DNA of 64,000 nt from an uncultured Pelagibacteraceae bacterium. GTDB taxonomy: Bacteria > Pseudomonadota > Alphaproteobacteria > Pelagibacterales > Pelagibacteraceae. Of this stretch, positions 16,731 to 25,736 are shown in pieces (within the stretch, counting starts at the first letter, position 1; every line of letters starts with the position of its first letter). The DNA is taken from NCBI GenBank assembly GCA_902599485.1, contig CACKFP010000001.1, positions 62,001 to 126,000 of the forward strand, read 5' to 3'. The notes under the pieces were generated by a model. That model was not told the origin of the DNA. It saw only the letters and a list, made by a program, of their open reading frames with translations, and did no database searches. Both the position numbers and the translations under genes were made by a program.

Positions 16731-16813
16731 TAAATTATTAAAGTTATTATAAATAATATTATTAACACTATTACAAAAAAATAAATTACAGATTTTTGCA
16801 AAGATATTTTCAT
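16730..16813 (-). CDS. 27-residue single-pass membrane peptide (unrecognised)
   Basis: The short minus-strand ORF begins with ATG at 16811-16813, preceded by a GAAGGAAAA Shine-Dalgarno, and ends in TAA at 16730-16732. The stop shares one base with the thioesterase start. The peptide begins with a short polar part (MKISLQKS) and then one hydrophobic helix of about 19 residues (YFFVIVLIILFIITLII and neighbours), so it would be a small inner-membrane protein. It starts 13 nt after the 3' end of tRNA-Arg. Chance hydrophobic ORFs are common in AT-rich DNA; the ribosome-binding site and the coupled stop/start are the arguments for it. I do not recognise a family. Confidence 0.45.
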   Translation of the reverse strand: MKISLQKSVIYFFVIVLIILFIITLII

Positions 16814-16826
16814 TTTTCCTTCTTTT

Positions 16827-16903
16827 TGGTGCGCCTGCTAGGAGTCGAACCCAGAACCTCCTGGTCCGTAGCCAAGCGCTCTATCCAATTGAGCTACAGG
16901 CGC
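16827..16903 (-). tRNA. tRNA-Arg (anticodon ACG)
   Basis: This is a 77-nt tRNA on the minus strand. The acceptor GCGCCTG pairs with CAGGCGC, followed by discriminator A and an encoded CCA. The anticodon stem CTTGG/CCAGG has loop CTACGGA with anticodon ACG, probably deaminated to inosine to read CGU, CGC and CGA. The T-arm has GGTTCGACTCC. Confidence 0.95.
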
Positions 16904-17014
16904 TAAATATAATCTATTCTTTTAACATTTATTATTAATTTTACTAAATTTTAATAATGGTCAAAAATATACATCTATTAAAAGTAAATAATATATATAT
17001 ATACAAGTAGCGAA

Positions 17015-20000
17015 ATGAGTGAAAAATTACTAGTTCCAGATATTGGAGATTTTGAAGAAGTAGAAATCATAGAGATTCTTGTAAAAGAAGGAGATAAAAT
17101 ATCTAAAAATGACCCTGTAATAACTTTAGAAAGTGATAAATCAAGTGTTGAAGTACCATCTGCTTTTGAGGGTGTTGTAGATAGTATTAACATAAAGATT
17201 GGTGATAAAGTTTCTAAAGGAGATTTGATACTAACATTATCCTCTGAGAATGGAACTAAGCAAAAACAACAAACTATTGAAAAGATACCACCTGCAACGG
17301 AAAAAATAATTGCCGAAGCGGAAAATTCTAATGGATATAATAATTCTGAATTAGATACGAGTGCACATAAAGAGATCAAAGTAGAAAATACACAAGTAGA
17401 AGAACATAATGAAAGATTAGAAATAGTTCAAAATAATAATGATATTGATCCTCAAGAGACAAAAGAATGGTTAGAATCTTTGTCTGCGGTAGTACATTCC
17501 GAAGGACCTGAGAGAGCTCATTTTTTAATTAAACAATTAATTGATCAGGCATATAAAGAGGGATCAAATATACCCTATACTCAAAATACACCATACATAA
17601 ACACTATACCAGCAGACGAAGAGATAAAATCTCCAGGCGATCAAAATATCGAAAGAAAAATCAGAGCACTAATTCGATGGAATTCAGCAGTGATGGTTGT
17701 CAGAGCAAACATGAGAGATCCTTCATTAGGAGGTCACATTGGGACATTTGCTTCAGCAGCAACTCTTTATGATATAGGAATGAATCATTTTTGGAGAGCT
17801 AAAAGCAATAAATTTGGTGGAGATTTAATTTATTTCCAAGGACATTCAGCGCCAGGTATTTACGCTAGAGCTTTTTTGGAAGGAAGACTTGACGAGAAGC
17901 AATTAGATAGATTCAGACAGGAAGTTTACCCAGGAGGTTTGTCATCTTATCCTCATCCATGGTTGATGCCTAAGTTTTGGCAGTTTCCAACTGTTTCCAT
18001 GGGTCTTGGACCAATGATGGCAACCTATCAGGCAAGATTTATGAAATATCTTATTAATAGAAAATTAATAAAAGATGAGAATAGAAAAGTTTGGTCTTTC
18101 TTAGGAGATGGTGAAATAGACGAGCCAGAAGCTCTAGGATCTATTGGTTTAGCAGCAAGAGAAAAGTTAGATAACTTAATTTATGTTGTGAACTGCAACC
18201 TACAAAGATTAGATGGTCCAGTAAGAGGCAATGGTAAAATTATTCAAGAATTAGAAGGAATTTTTAGAGGAGCTGGATGGAATGTAATAAAAGTCATTTG
18301 GGGATCATATTGGGATCCTTTAATCGCAAATGATAAATCAGGTTTACTTGTAAAAAGAATGAACGAAGCAGTTGATGGAGAATACCAAGCCTTTAAAGCA
18401 AAAGGCGGTTTATATGTTAGAGATAACTTCTTTGGGAAATACCCTGAACTTAAAAATCTAGTTGCAAGTTATACGGATAGCGATATTTGGAAATTAAATA
18501 GAGGCGGCCACGACCCACATAAAGTTTATGCTGCTTATCATAAAGCTATTAATACAAAAGACAGACCAACAGTCATATTAGCTAAAACAATTAAAGGATA
18601 CGGTATGGGAAAATCTGGTGAAAGTATAAATACAACCCATCAGCAAAAAAAATTAGGTGTAGATGATTTGCTATATTATAGAGATAGATTTGATGTTCCA
18701 TTAACAGATGAACAAGTCAAAAATATAGAATACTTTAGACCTGATGAAAATTCAGAGGAAATAAAATACTTAAAAAAAAGAAGATTGGCTTTAGGAGGAT
18801 ATATTCCTGAGAGATCGTCTTTTTCGAAACCAATCAAAACACCAAGTAATGATATTTTTGACTTTATGAAAAAATCAACCGGTGAAAAAGAAATGTCAAC
18901 TACAATGGCACTTGTTAGGATGTTGACGAATTTGCTAAGAGATAAAAATGTTGCTCCAAGACTTGTTCCAATAATCCCTGATGAAGCAAGAACATTTGGT
19001 ATGGAAGGTTTTTTCCAAAAAATAGGTATATATGCGCATGAAGGTCAAAAATATGAGCCAGAGGACTCAGCTCAATTAAGCTCTTACAAGGAAGAGAAAA
19101 GTGGTCAAGTTTTAGAGGAAGGAATAAATGAGGCTGGATCCATGGCATCATGGATAGCAGCAGGAACATCGTATTCAAATCATGATATAGAAATGATACC
19201 AATTTATCTTTTTTATTCTATGTTTGGTTTTCAAAGAACTGGCGATTTTGCTTGGGCGGCTGGAGATAGTCAAACAAGAGGATTTCTAATTGGAGCTACA
19301 GCTGGAAGAACAACTTTGGCTGGAGAAGGTCTTCAACACCAAGATGGTCACAGTCATTTATTAGCATCAACAATTCCAAATTGTGTTTCTTATGATCCAA
19401 CCTTTCATTATGAATTAGCTACAATTTTTAAAGAAGGTTTAAGAAGAATGCATGAAAAACATGAAAATATTTTTTACTACATTACAACAATGAATGAAAA
19501 TTATTCTCATCCAGAGATGCCCAAAGATTGTGAAGAAGGCATATTAAAAGGGATGTATAAAATAAAAGATTTCAGCAAGAATAAAAAAAATAAGATTCAA
19601 TTATTGGGTTCGGGAACAATTTTAAGAGAGATGATTGAAGCAGCAGAAATTTTACAAAATGAATATCAAGTTGATAGTGAAGTATGGAGTGTTACCAGTT
19701 TTAATGAATTAAGAAGAGATGGACTTGAAACAGAAAGGTATAATTTGCTTAATCCAGGAGGAGAGAAAAAAATCTCTTACGTTGAAAAATGCCTTGGAAA
19801 AACCGAAGGTCCTATTTTAGCAGCTTCAGATTACATGAGAATGAATTCTGACCAAATTAGACCTTATATAAATAAAAGTTTTTATTCATTGGGCACAGAT
19901 GGATTTGGTAGAAGTGATACAAGAAAAAATCTAAGAAAATTTTTTGAAGTCGATAAAGAGCATATAGTTGCATATGGCTTAAGTATTTTATCTAATGAAC

Positions 20001-20083
20001 AATTAATTGCTTCTAAACATGCGGTAGATGCAATTAAAAAATATAAAATTGATAAAGATAAGCCTATGCCCACAAAATTATAA
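17015..20083 (+). CDS. aceE: pyruvate dehydrogenase E1 (homodimeric) with N-terminal lipoyl domain
   Basis: The 1022-residue protein consists of a lipoyl domain (residues 1-80; lipoyl lysine Lys42 in ESDKSSVEVP), a flexible acidic/Gln-rich linker (80-140) and a full-length homodimeric E1 (about 145-1022, starting DPQETKEWLESL). The thiamine-diphosphate motif runs from GDGEIDEPEA to NCN. It decarboxylates pyruvate and reductively acetylates lipoyl groups. Classical AceE is near 887 residues and has no lipoyl domain, so this is a fusion. Its lipoyl domain resembles that of the adjacent aceF, suggesting duplication. The frame is continuous, so it is not an assembly artefact. It overlaps aceF by 1 nt. 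Confidence 0.93.
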   Translation: MSEKLLVPDIGDFEEVEIIEILVKEGDKISKNDPVITLESDKSSVEVPSAFEGVVDSINIKIGDKVSKGDLILTLSSENGTKQKQQTIEKIPPATEKIIAEAENSNGYNNSELDTSAHKEIKVENTQVEEHNERLEIVQNNNDIDPQETKEWLESLSAVVHSEGPERAHFLIKQLIDQAYKEGSNIPYTQNTPYINTIPADEEIKSPGDQNIERKIRALIRWNSAVMVVRANMRDPSLGGHIGTFASAATLYDIGMNHFWRAKSNKFGGDLIYFQGHSAPGIYARAFLEGRLDEKQLDRFRQEVYPGGLSSYPHPWLMPKFWQFPTVSMGLGPMMATYQARFMKYLINRKLIKDENRKVWSFLGDGEIDEPEALGSIGLAAREKLDNLIYVVNCNLQRLDGPVRGNGKIIQELEGIFRGAGWNVIKVIWGSYWDPLIANDKSGLLVKRMNEAVDGEYQAFKAKGGLYVRDNFFGKYPELKNLVASYTDSDIWKLNRGGHDPHKVYAAYHKAINTKDRPTVILAKTIKGYGMGKSGESINTTHQQKKLGVDDLLYYRDRFDVPLTDEQVKNIEYFRPDENSEEIKYLKKRRLALGGYIPERSSFSKPIKTPSNDIFDFMKKSTGEKEMSTTMALVRMLTNLLRDKNVAPRLVPIIPDEARTFGMEGFFQKIGIYAHEGQKYEPEDSAQLSSYKEEKSGQVLEEGINEAGSMASWIAAGTSYSNHDIEMIPIYLFYSMFGFQRTGDFAWAAGDSQTRGFLIGATAGRTTLAGEGLQHQDGHSHLLASTIPNCVSYDPTFHYELATIFKEGLRRMHEKHENIFYYITTMNENYSHPEMPKDCEEGILKGMYKIKDFSKNKKNKIQLLGSGTILREMIEAAEILQNEYQVDSEVWSVTSFNELRRDGLETERYNLLNPGGEKKISYVEKCLGKTEGPILAASDYMRMNSDQIRPYINKSFYSLGTDGFGRSDTRKNLRKFFEVDKEHIVAYGLSILSNEQLIASKHAVDAIKKYKIDKDKPMPTKL

Positions 20084-21366
20084 TGAGCGAGAAAGAAGTA
20101 TTAGTTCCAAACATTGGTGATTTTAAAGATGTTGAAGTAATTGAGGTATTAATAGAGGCAGGATCAAATATTAATAAAGATGACCCGATAATTACAATAG
20201 AAAGCGATAAATCAAGTGTTGAGATCCCAAGCCCATACTCAGGTAGTGTTAAAAAAGTTAATTTAAAAGTTGGTGATAAGGTTTCAGAGGGTTCATCAAT
20301 ACTAATAATTGGTTCAGAAGAAGAAAAACCAGATGAGCAAATTGAGGAAGAGGTCAAAGAGATTAAAGAAGAAACTATTATACAAAAACCACCCGAAAAA
20401 GTAATTTCAAAACCAAAAGAAATAATAAAAAATAATAGAGTTAGTGTATTCAAATCAAGCAAAGCACTTGCTAGTCCAAAAACTAGAAAATTTGCAAGAG
20501 AACTTGGTGTTGATATTAATAATATTACTGGATCACAAAGATCAGGAAGAATTATAGAGGAGGATATAAAAAAATTCGTATCTTCTAATTTTAATAAACC
20601 TCAAGAAGAAAAGAAGGCTCCATCTATAAAGCCCTCAGAATATGATCACGCTGATTTTGGAGATGTAGAAATTCAAGATATACCAAGAATTAAAAGAATT
20701 GCTGCTCCACATTTATCAAATTCTTGGCAAACAATACCGCATGTTACTAGTTGTGATGAAGCAGATATCACTGAGTTAGAAGAATTTAGACAAAATTTGA
20801 CTGATACTTTTACTGGAGAAAAAAAGAAAATTACTCCATTGGCATTTATTATAAAGGCAGTTGTGGAAGCTTTGAAAGTTTTTCCAAGATTTAATAGTTC
20901 TATTGACAATATTGAAAATGGAAAAATAACATTAAAAAAATACTTCCATGTAGGAATTGCAGTTGATACTCCCAATGGTTTAATGGTGCCAAAAATAAGA
21001 AATGCTAATCAAAAGAATATAGATCAAATCAGCAAGGATCTAAAAAAAGTTAGTGATGATTGCCGAAATTTGAAGATAGATAAAAAAGAGTTTTATGGAG
21101 GATCCATAACTATAACAAGCCTAGGCGGCATTGGAGGAACTTATTTTACTCCTATAATAAATTATCCTGAAGTTGCTATTTTAGGAATTGGAAGGACTTA
21201 TATTAAACCTGTTTATATTGATGGACAATTTAAACCTAGAACAATGTTGCCTTTATCACTGTCTTACGATCATAGAATTATTGACGGTGCTGAGGGTTCA
21301 AGATTTAATAATGAATTAAAAAATAACCTTGGTAAAAACTTTGCCTACAAATTAGCTAAGCAATGA
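20083..21366 (+). CDS. aceF: dihydrolipoamide acetyltransferase E2
   Basis: The 427-residue E2 has one lipoyl domain (1-80; Lys43 in ESDKSSVEIP), a charged hinge, a peripheral-subunit-binding domain (about 128-165, ALASPKTRKFAREL) and the catalytic acetyltransferase core ending in SLSYDHRIIDGAEGSRF, the HxxxDG active site. It transfers acetyl from lipoyl to CoA and forms the core of the pyruvate dehydrogenase complex. No dihydrolipoamide dehydrogenase lies next to it; E3 must be elsewhere. The downstream dioxygenase starts within the last 4 nt. Confidence 0.94.
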   Translation: MSEKEVLVPNIGDFKDVEVIEVLIEAGSNINKDDPIITIESDKSSVEIPSPYSGSVKKVNLKVGDKVSEGSSILIIGSEEEKPDEQIEEEVKEIKEETIIQKPPEKVISKPKEIIKNNRVSVFKSSKALASPKTRKFARELGVDINNITGSQRSGRIIEEDIKKFVSSNFNKPQEEKKAPSIKPSEYDHADFGDVEIQDIPRIKRIAAPHLSNSWQTIPHVTSCDEADITELEEFRQNLTDTFTGEKKKITPLAFIIKAVVEALKVFPRFNSSIDNIENGKITLKKYFHVGIAVDTPNGLMVPKIRNANQKNIDQISKDLKKVSDDCRNLKIDKKEFYGGSITITSLGGIGGTYFTPIINYPEVAILGIGRTYIKPVYIDGQFKPRTMLPLSLSYDHRIIDGAEGSRFNNELKNNLGKNFAYKLAKQ

Positions 21367-22460
21367 TTAAAAATTTTAAACTTTTAAATAATAAAACTGT
21401 ATTTTATTTTAATGACAATAAGTTTGAAACATTTCCTAACATTTGGTTAAGGGATCATATTAAAAATAAAGAAAACTGGGATTTTAAAACCAATCAAAGA
21501 ATAACTTATACCGCAAATTTAGATATTAATATCAAAGTTAAAAAAGCAAAAATATTAAAAAAAGGGAAATTTATTGAAATATTATGGTCTGATGAAAATA
21601 AACCAACCAAATATTCATATGAATTTTTAAAAAAAAATTCTTTAAAAAAAGAAGAAACTAAAAGTGATACTCAATTTTGGAAAGATAAAGACATAAAAAA
21701 TCAAATTTTCATTAATTATAAGCAATTACAAACTAAAGTTGGATTTAAAAATTTATTAAAAAAAATCCACATATATGGTTTTGCAGTCGTAAGAAATTGT
21801 TCAAAGAACTTAAACTCTGTTGAATATATAGCTAAAAAAATTGGTTATGTCAGAAATTCAATTTTTGGAGGATTGTGGACTTTTGAATCAAATAATAAAA
21901 AAGCAGACAGTGCATATTCAAACCAAGAACTGAGACCACATACAGACTCTACATATAGTAATGATGCTCCAGGTTTACAATTACTGCTTTGTTGTAAGTA
22001 TGATGCTAAAGGTGGAGATTCTATAATGGTAGATGGTTTTAAATTGGCAAATGAAATCAAACAAAAATATAAAAAACATTTTAAAACTTTAACAAATACA
22101 AAAGTTAAAGGTTCTTATATTGGTGATGGTGTTCGCCTTGAAGCAAAAAGACCAATAATAAAATTAAATGAAAAAAATAATTTTGATCAAATTAGTTTTA
22201 ACAATTACGATAGAGCACCTTTTAGAGAAAATAATCAGAAAACAATTAATTTTTATAAAGCAATTAAAGTATTTGATACGATGGCAAACCAAAAGCAATA
22301 TCAGTGGAGGCATATTTTAAAACCTGGTGAATTACTAATTTTTAATAATTGGAGAGTAATGCACGGTAGAGGCGCATTTTCAGGTATAAGAAAAATGGCT
22401 GGTTGCTATATCAATAAAGAAGATTTTGATAGCTGCTGTAGAATGAATAATATTATCTAA
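21363..22460 (+). CDS. gamma-butyrobetaine dioxygenase-like Fe(II)/2-oxoglutarate oxygenase
   Basis: The 365-residue protein has the GBBH-like N-terminal domain (FPNIWLRDHIKNKENWD near 24-40), followed by a TauD-type jelly roll. Fe ligands are His193 and Asp195 (RPHTDSTYSNDAPG) and a distal His in WRVMHGRGAFSG, with a 2-oxoglutarate Arg near the end. It probably hydroxylates a trimethylammonium amino acid such as gamma-butyrobetaine or trimethyllysine. The ATGA overlap with aceF indicates co-translation. Which substrate it uses is not determined, and the link to pyruvate dehydrogenase is unexplained. Confidence 0.82.
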   Translation: MIKNFKLLNNKTVFYFNDNKFETFPNIWLRDHIKNKENWDFKTNQRITYTANLDINIKVKKAKILKKGKFIEILWSDENKPTKYSYEFLKKNSLKKEETKSDTQFWKDKDIKNQIFINYKQLQTKVGFKNLLKKIHIYGFAVVRNCSKNLNSVEYIAKKIGYVRNSIFGGLWTFESNNKKADSAYSNQELRPHTDSTYSNDAPGLQLLLCCKYDAKGGDSIMVDGFKLANEIKQKYKKHFKTLTNTKVKGSYIGDGVRLEAKRPIIKLNEKNNFDQISFNNYDRAPFRENNQKTINFYKAIKVFDTMANQKQYQWRHILKPGELLIFNNWRVMHGRGAFSGIRKMAGCYINKEDFDSCCRMNNII

Positions 22461-22474
22461 ATTTAATTAAATTA

Positions 22475-23374
22475 ATGTCCAAAACTACATCGCTAATATG
22501 CGCTTTGATAACAACATTTATTTGGGGCACTGCTTTCATTGCTCAAGACACAGGCATGGACAATATTGGTCCATTAACATTCAATGCATCTAGATTTTTT
22601 GTTGGTTTTCTTACAGTCCTACCCATTGCTTTAATTTTAGAAAGAAAAAAAATTAATTATGAAATCAATACTAATAAAAAATTATTTTTAAAATATTTAT
22701 TTTTAATGGGTATATCATTATTTTTAGGCACTTACTTGCAGCAAGCCGCATTACAATACACGAATATAGCTAATGCAGCTTTTTTCACAGTTTTTTATGT
22801 TCCATTAGTTCCAATTTTATTATTTTTTATTTATTCTATTAAAGTCCATTGGAGTCTTTGGCCTTCAATAGGTTTATGTATAATAGGTGTTTACCTATTA
22901 AGTGATTTTTCAAACTCAGAAATTATGATAGGTGATGCTTTGGTTATTCTATGCTCACTATTTTGGGCTTTACATATAATTTTCGCTGGAAAATTTATGG
23001 AGAAATTTAATATACCAATTTTTTATGCAGCATTACAAGCAGCTCTTGTTTTTGGTTTATCTCTTATATTTGCTTTTATTTTAGAGGAAGTAGTTATTAC
23101 AAAAATTTTAACTGAGTATAGTTCAATATTATATGCAGGTGTCTTATCTGGAGGAATTGCTTTTACTTTACAAATGTTTGCACAAAAAAATATTGAAGAA
23201 GCTCCAGCAGCAATAATTTACTCTCTTGAAGGTGTCTTTGCAACAATTGCTGGATGGATTATTTTAAGTCAAGTTCTTAACATAAATAATATTATAGGAT
23301 GTGTATTAATTCTTATTGCTGTAATATTTTCTCAAATTGCTCCAACGTCCAAAAAATCACAAGTAAATAATTGA
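22475..23374 (+). CDS. EamA/DMT-family transporter
   Basis: The 299-residue protein has about ten hydrophobic helices arranged as two EamA repeats. The first starts CALITTFIWGTAFIAQD, and the second repeat ends with APAAIIYSLEGVFATIAGWIIL. Members export amino acids, nucleotide sugars or other metabolites; the substrate is unknown. It begins 14 nt after the dioxygenase stop, so it is probably in the aceEF transcript. Its 3' end overlaps convergent uppP by 18 nt. Confidence 0.87.
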   Translation: MSKTTSLICALITTFIWGTAFIAQDTGMDNIGPLTFNASRFFVGFLTVLPIALILERKKINYEINTNKKLFLKYLFLMGISLFLGTYLQQAALQYTNIANAAFFTVFYVPLVPILLFFIYSIKVHWSLWPSIGLCIIGVYLLSDFSNSEIMIGDALVILCSLFWALHIIFAGKFMEKFNIPIFYAALQAALVFGLSLIFAFILEEVVITKILTEYSSILYAGVLSGGIAFTLQMFAQKNIEEAPAAIIYSLEGVFATIAGWIILSQVLNINNIIGCVLILIAVIFSQIAPTSKKSQVNN

Positions 23375-24124
23375 AAAAAGAATAATACTTAAAACTATTC
23401 TATAAATAACAAAAAAACTCAAACTAAACATTTTAACATAAATAAGAAAATATTTAATTGTAAAATAAGAAAATAAAAATGAAGCTGAAGTAGAAAAAAT
23501 AAATATAGCATCAAAATTTATTTGATCATAAATAACATCTTTAAATCCCAAAACACTTGCACCTGCTAAAGCTGGAATAGACAAATAAAAAGCTATCTTT
23601 GATGATTCAACTCTGTCAAATTTTAAAAATCTTGAAGCTGTAATTACTATACCTGATCTACTGACTCCTGGAATAATAGATAAAATCTGAAATAACCCTA
23701 TTATAATAATACTTTTAATATTTAATTCTGAAGAAATTTTATTTTTCAATTCAAACTTATCTGAAAAGTATAATAAAATTCCAAAAATCAAAGTTGTCCA
23801 AGCGACAACTTTTAAGTTTCTAAATTGATCAATTAAATTTGTGGAGTAAAAAATATAACCAACAATTACTAATGGTATAGACCCAAGAATTATTAGTAGA
23901 AATATATTTTTATTATTAATGATATTTATTAACTCTTTTCTAAAAAATAAAATAATTGCTAACAAGGAACCTAAATGCAGACTAATATCTAATTGTAGGT
24001 TGCTAACATTGAAGTCACTCAATCTTGACATAATTAAAAGATGTGCAGACGAGCTAACAGGAATAAATTCAGATATTCCTTGAATAATTGATAAAATTAG
24101 TGTCTCTACATATTTTGAAATCAT
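23357..24124 (-). CDS. uppP: undecaprenyl-diphosphatase UppP
   Basis: The membrane protein has the two BacA/UppP signatures: QGISEFIPVSSSAHLLI at the start and PGVSRSGIVITASRF later. It removes a phosphate from undecaprenyl diphosphate to recycle the lipid carrier for peptidoglycan and other surface glycans. I place the start at the Met at 24122-24124 (256 residues), 21 codons inside the longest frame. It has a GGA-type Shine-Dalgarno and fits the family start, while the upstream ATG at 24187 has no ribosome-binding site. Confidence 0.93.
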   Translation of the reverse strand: MISKYVETLILSIIQGISEFIPVSSSAHLLIMSRLSDFNVSNLQLDISLHLGSLLAIILFFRKELINIINNKNIFLLIILGSIPLVIVGYIFYSTNLIDQFRNLKVVAWTTLIFGILLYFSDKFELKNKISSELNIKSIIIIGLFQILSIIPGVSRSGIVITASRFLKFDRVESSKIAFYLSIPALAGASVLGFKDVIYDQINFDAIFIFSTSASFLFSYFTIKYFLIYVKMFSLSFFVIYRIVLSIILFSIIYL

Positions 24125-24302
24125 TAGATCCAATACTTCATAATGAAATTGTAACCAAATTAAAGCAATTACATATTTGCATATCATCTATGCATAATAA
24201 GAAAAAACCGCTGATTTACTTAAGTTTTGTGAAATATTAGTCAATATTTATGACCTTGTAATTGTTTATTATTAAATTTTTATCGTATATACAGCGTCCA
24301 CC

Positions 24303-25736
24303 ATGTCAGAAAAAATGCTTAAGTTTGTTGATATAGGTCAACAAAATCCACCTAAAAGAGATATATCCGAGCGAAAAGAGGATTTTGATGAAATATATCA
24401 AGAATTTCTAAAAGATAGAGCTGTTCAGCAGTCAAGCAGATGTTCCCAATGTGGAGTACCATTTTGCCAAGTTCATTGTCCATTAAGTAACAATATACCA
24501 GATTGGCTTAAACTAACTGCTGAGGGAAGATATGAGGAAGCTTATCAATTATCACAAAGCACAAACAACATGCCAGAAGTTTGTGGAAGAATTTGCCCCC
24601 AGGATAGGCTGTGTGAAGGAAATTGTGTAATAGAGCAATCGGGTCATGGAACAGTAACTATTGGATCAATAGAAAAATATATCACAGAGAAAGCTTGGGA
24701 AAATGGTTGGGTTAAACCAATAGAAATAAATAGTGAAAAAAACGAGAGTGTAGGAATTATAGGTTCTGGTCCTGCCGGACTTGCTTGTGGAGAACAACTC
24801 AGAAAAAAAGGATACAAGGTAACCATATATGATCGTTACGACAGAGCTGGAGGGCTACTAATATATGGTATCCCAGGATTTAAATTAGAAAAGCATGTTG
24901 TTCAAAGAAGAATAAAACTTTTGGAAGAAAGCGGAATAAAATTTGTCTTAAACTTTGAAGTTGGAAAAGATTCCAGCTTAACAGAGTTAAGAGAAAAACA
25001 TGATGCAATTTTAATAGCTACAGGAGTTTATAAAGCTAGAGAAGTTAATCTACCTGGTAACGATTTGAGTAATATTTTCCCTGCCATGGAATTTTTGACA
25101 GCATCAAATAAAAAAGGACTAGGTGATAAAGTTGAGTTGTTTGATAACGGAACTTTAAATGCTGAAGGCAAAGATGTTGTAGTAATTGGAGGTGGCGATA
25201 CAGCAATGGACTGCTTAAGGACTTCGGTAAGACAGAATGCTAAATCTGTAAAATGTTTATATAGAAGAGATAGAGAAAATATGCCAGGATCAGCAAGAGA
25301 AGTTGGTAATGCAGAGGAAGAAGGTGTTGAATTCATTTGGTTAACAAGCCCTAAAGAGTTTAAGGGAACAAATAAAATTGAAAGTGTAGTTGTTAATAAA
25401 ATGAAATTGGGTGAGCCAGATGATAGTGGTAGAAGAAAACCAGTTGTTGAAGAAAATTCAGATTTTGAAATTAAAGCTGATCTTGTAATCAAAGCACTCG
25501 GATTTGATCCAGAAGATCTTCCAAAATTATTTAATGAAGAAAAATTACAAGTATCAAGATGGGGAACAATAAAAGCGGATTTTGATACAATGGAAACTAG
25601 TATAGAGGGAGTTTTTGCAGCTGGAGATATAGTTCGTGGAGCATCTTTAGTGGTTTGGGGCATAAAAGACGGAAGAGATGCCGCAACATCAATTCATAAT
25701 TATTTACAAAGTAAACAAAAACTTAGAGTTGCTTAA
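24303..25736 (+). CDS. gltD: glutamate synthase small subunit
   Basis: The 477-residue flavoprotein has an N-terminal cysteine cluster for two 4Fe-4S centres (CSQCGVPFCQVHCP and CGRICPQDRLCEGNC). Two dinucleotide-binding folds follow: GSGPAGLACGEQLRKKG for FAD and VIGGGDTAMDCLRT for NADPH. It delivers electrons from NADPH to GltB for glutamate synthesis from glutamine and 2-oxoglutarate. gltD precedes gltB here and its stop overlaps the gltB start by 1 nt. The 115 nt upstream hold AT-rich promoter-like DNA but no clear riboswitch. Confidence 0.96.
   Translation: MSEKMLKFVDIGQQNPPKRDISERKEDFDEIYQEFLKDRAVQQSSRCSQCGVPFCQVHCPLSNNIPDWLKLTAEGRYEEAYQLSQSTNNMPEVCGRICPQDRLCEGNCVIEQSGHGTVTIGSIEKYITEKAWENGWVKPIEINSEKNESVGIIGSGPAGLACGEQLRKKGYKVTIYDRYDRAGGLLIYGIPGFKLEKHVVQRRIKLLEESGIKFVLNFEVGKDSSLTELREKHDAILIATGVYKAREVNLPGNDLSNIFPAMEFLTASNKKGLGDKVELFDNGTLNAEGKDVVVIGGGDTAMDCLRTSVRQNAKSVKCLYRRDRENMPGSAREVGNAEEEGVEFIWLTSPKEFKGTNKIESVVVNKMKLGEPDDSGRRKPVVEENSDFEIKADLVIKALGFDPEDLPKLFNEEKLQVSRWGTIKADFDTMETSIEGVFAAGDIVRGASLVVWGIKDGRDAATSIHNYLQSKQKLRVA

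Noticed and set aside
24188..24302. Possible riboswitch or nitrogen-control element upstream of gltD
   Set aside because: Only AT-rich promoter-like DNA is seen (TTGTAA and TATAT elements with poor spacing); no conserved structural motif recognised.
25028..25663. A 211-codon open frame antisense to gltD
   Set aside because: It lies fully inside gltD, which has clear family motifs, and its composition (Ser/Leu/Pro runs) is a shadow of the sense codons.
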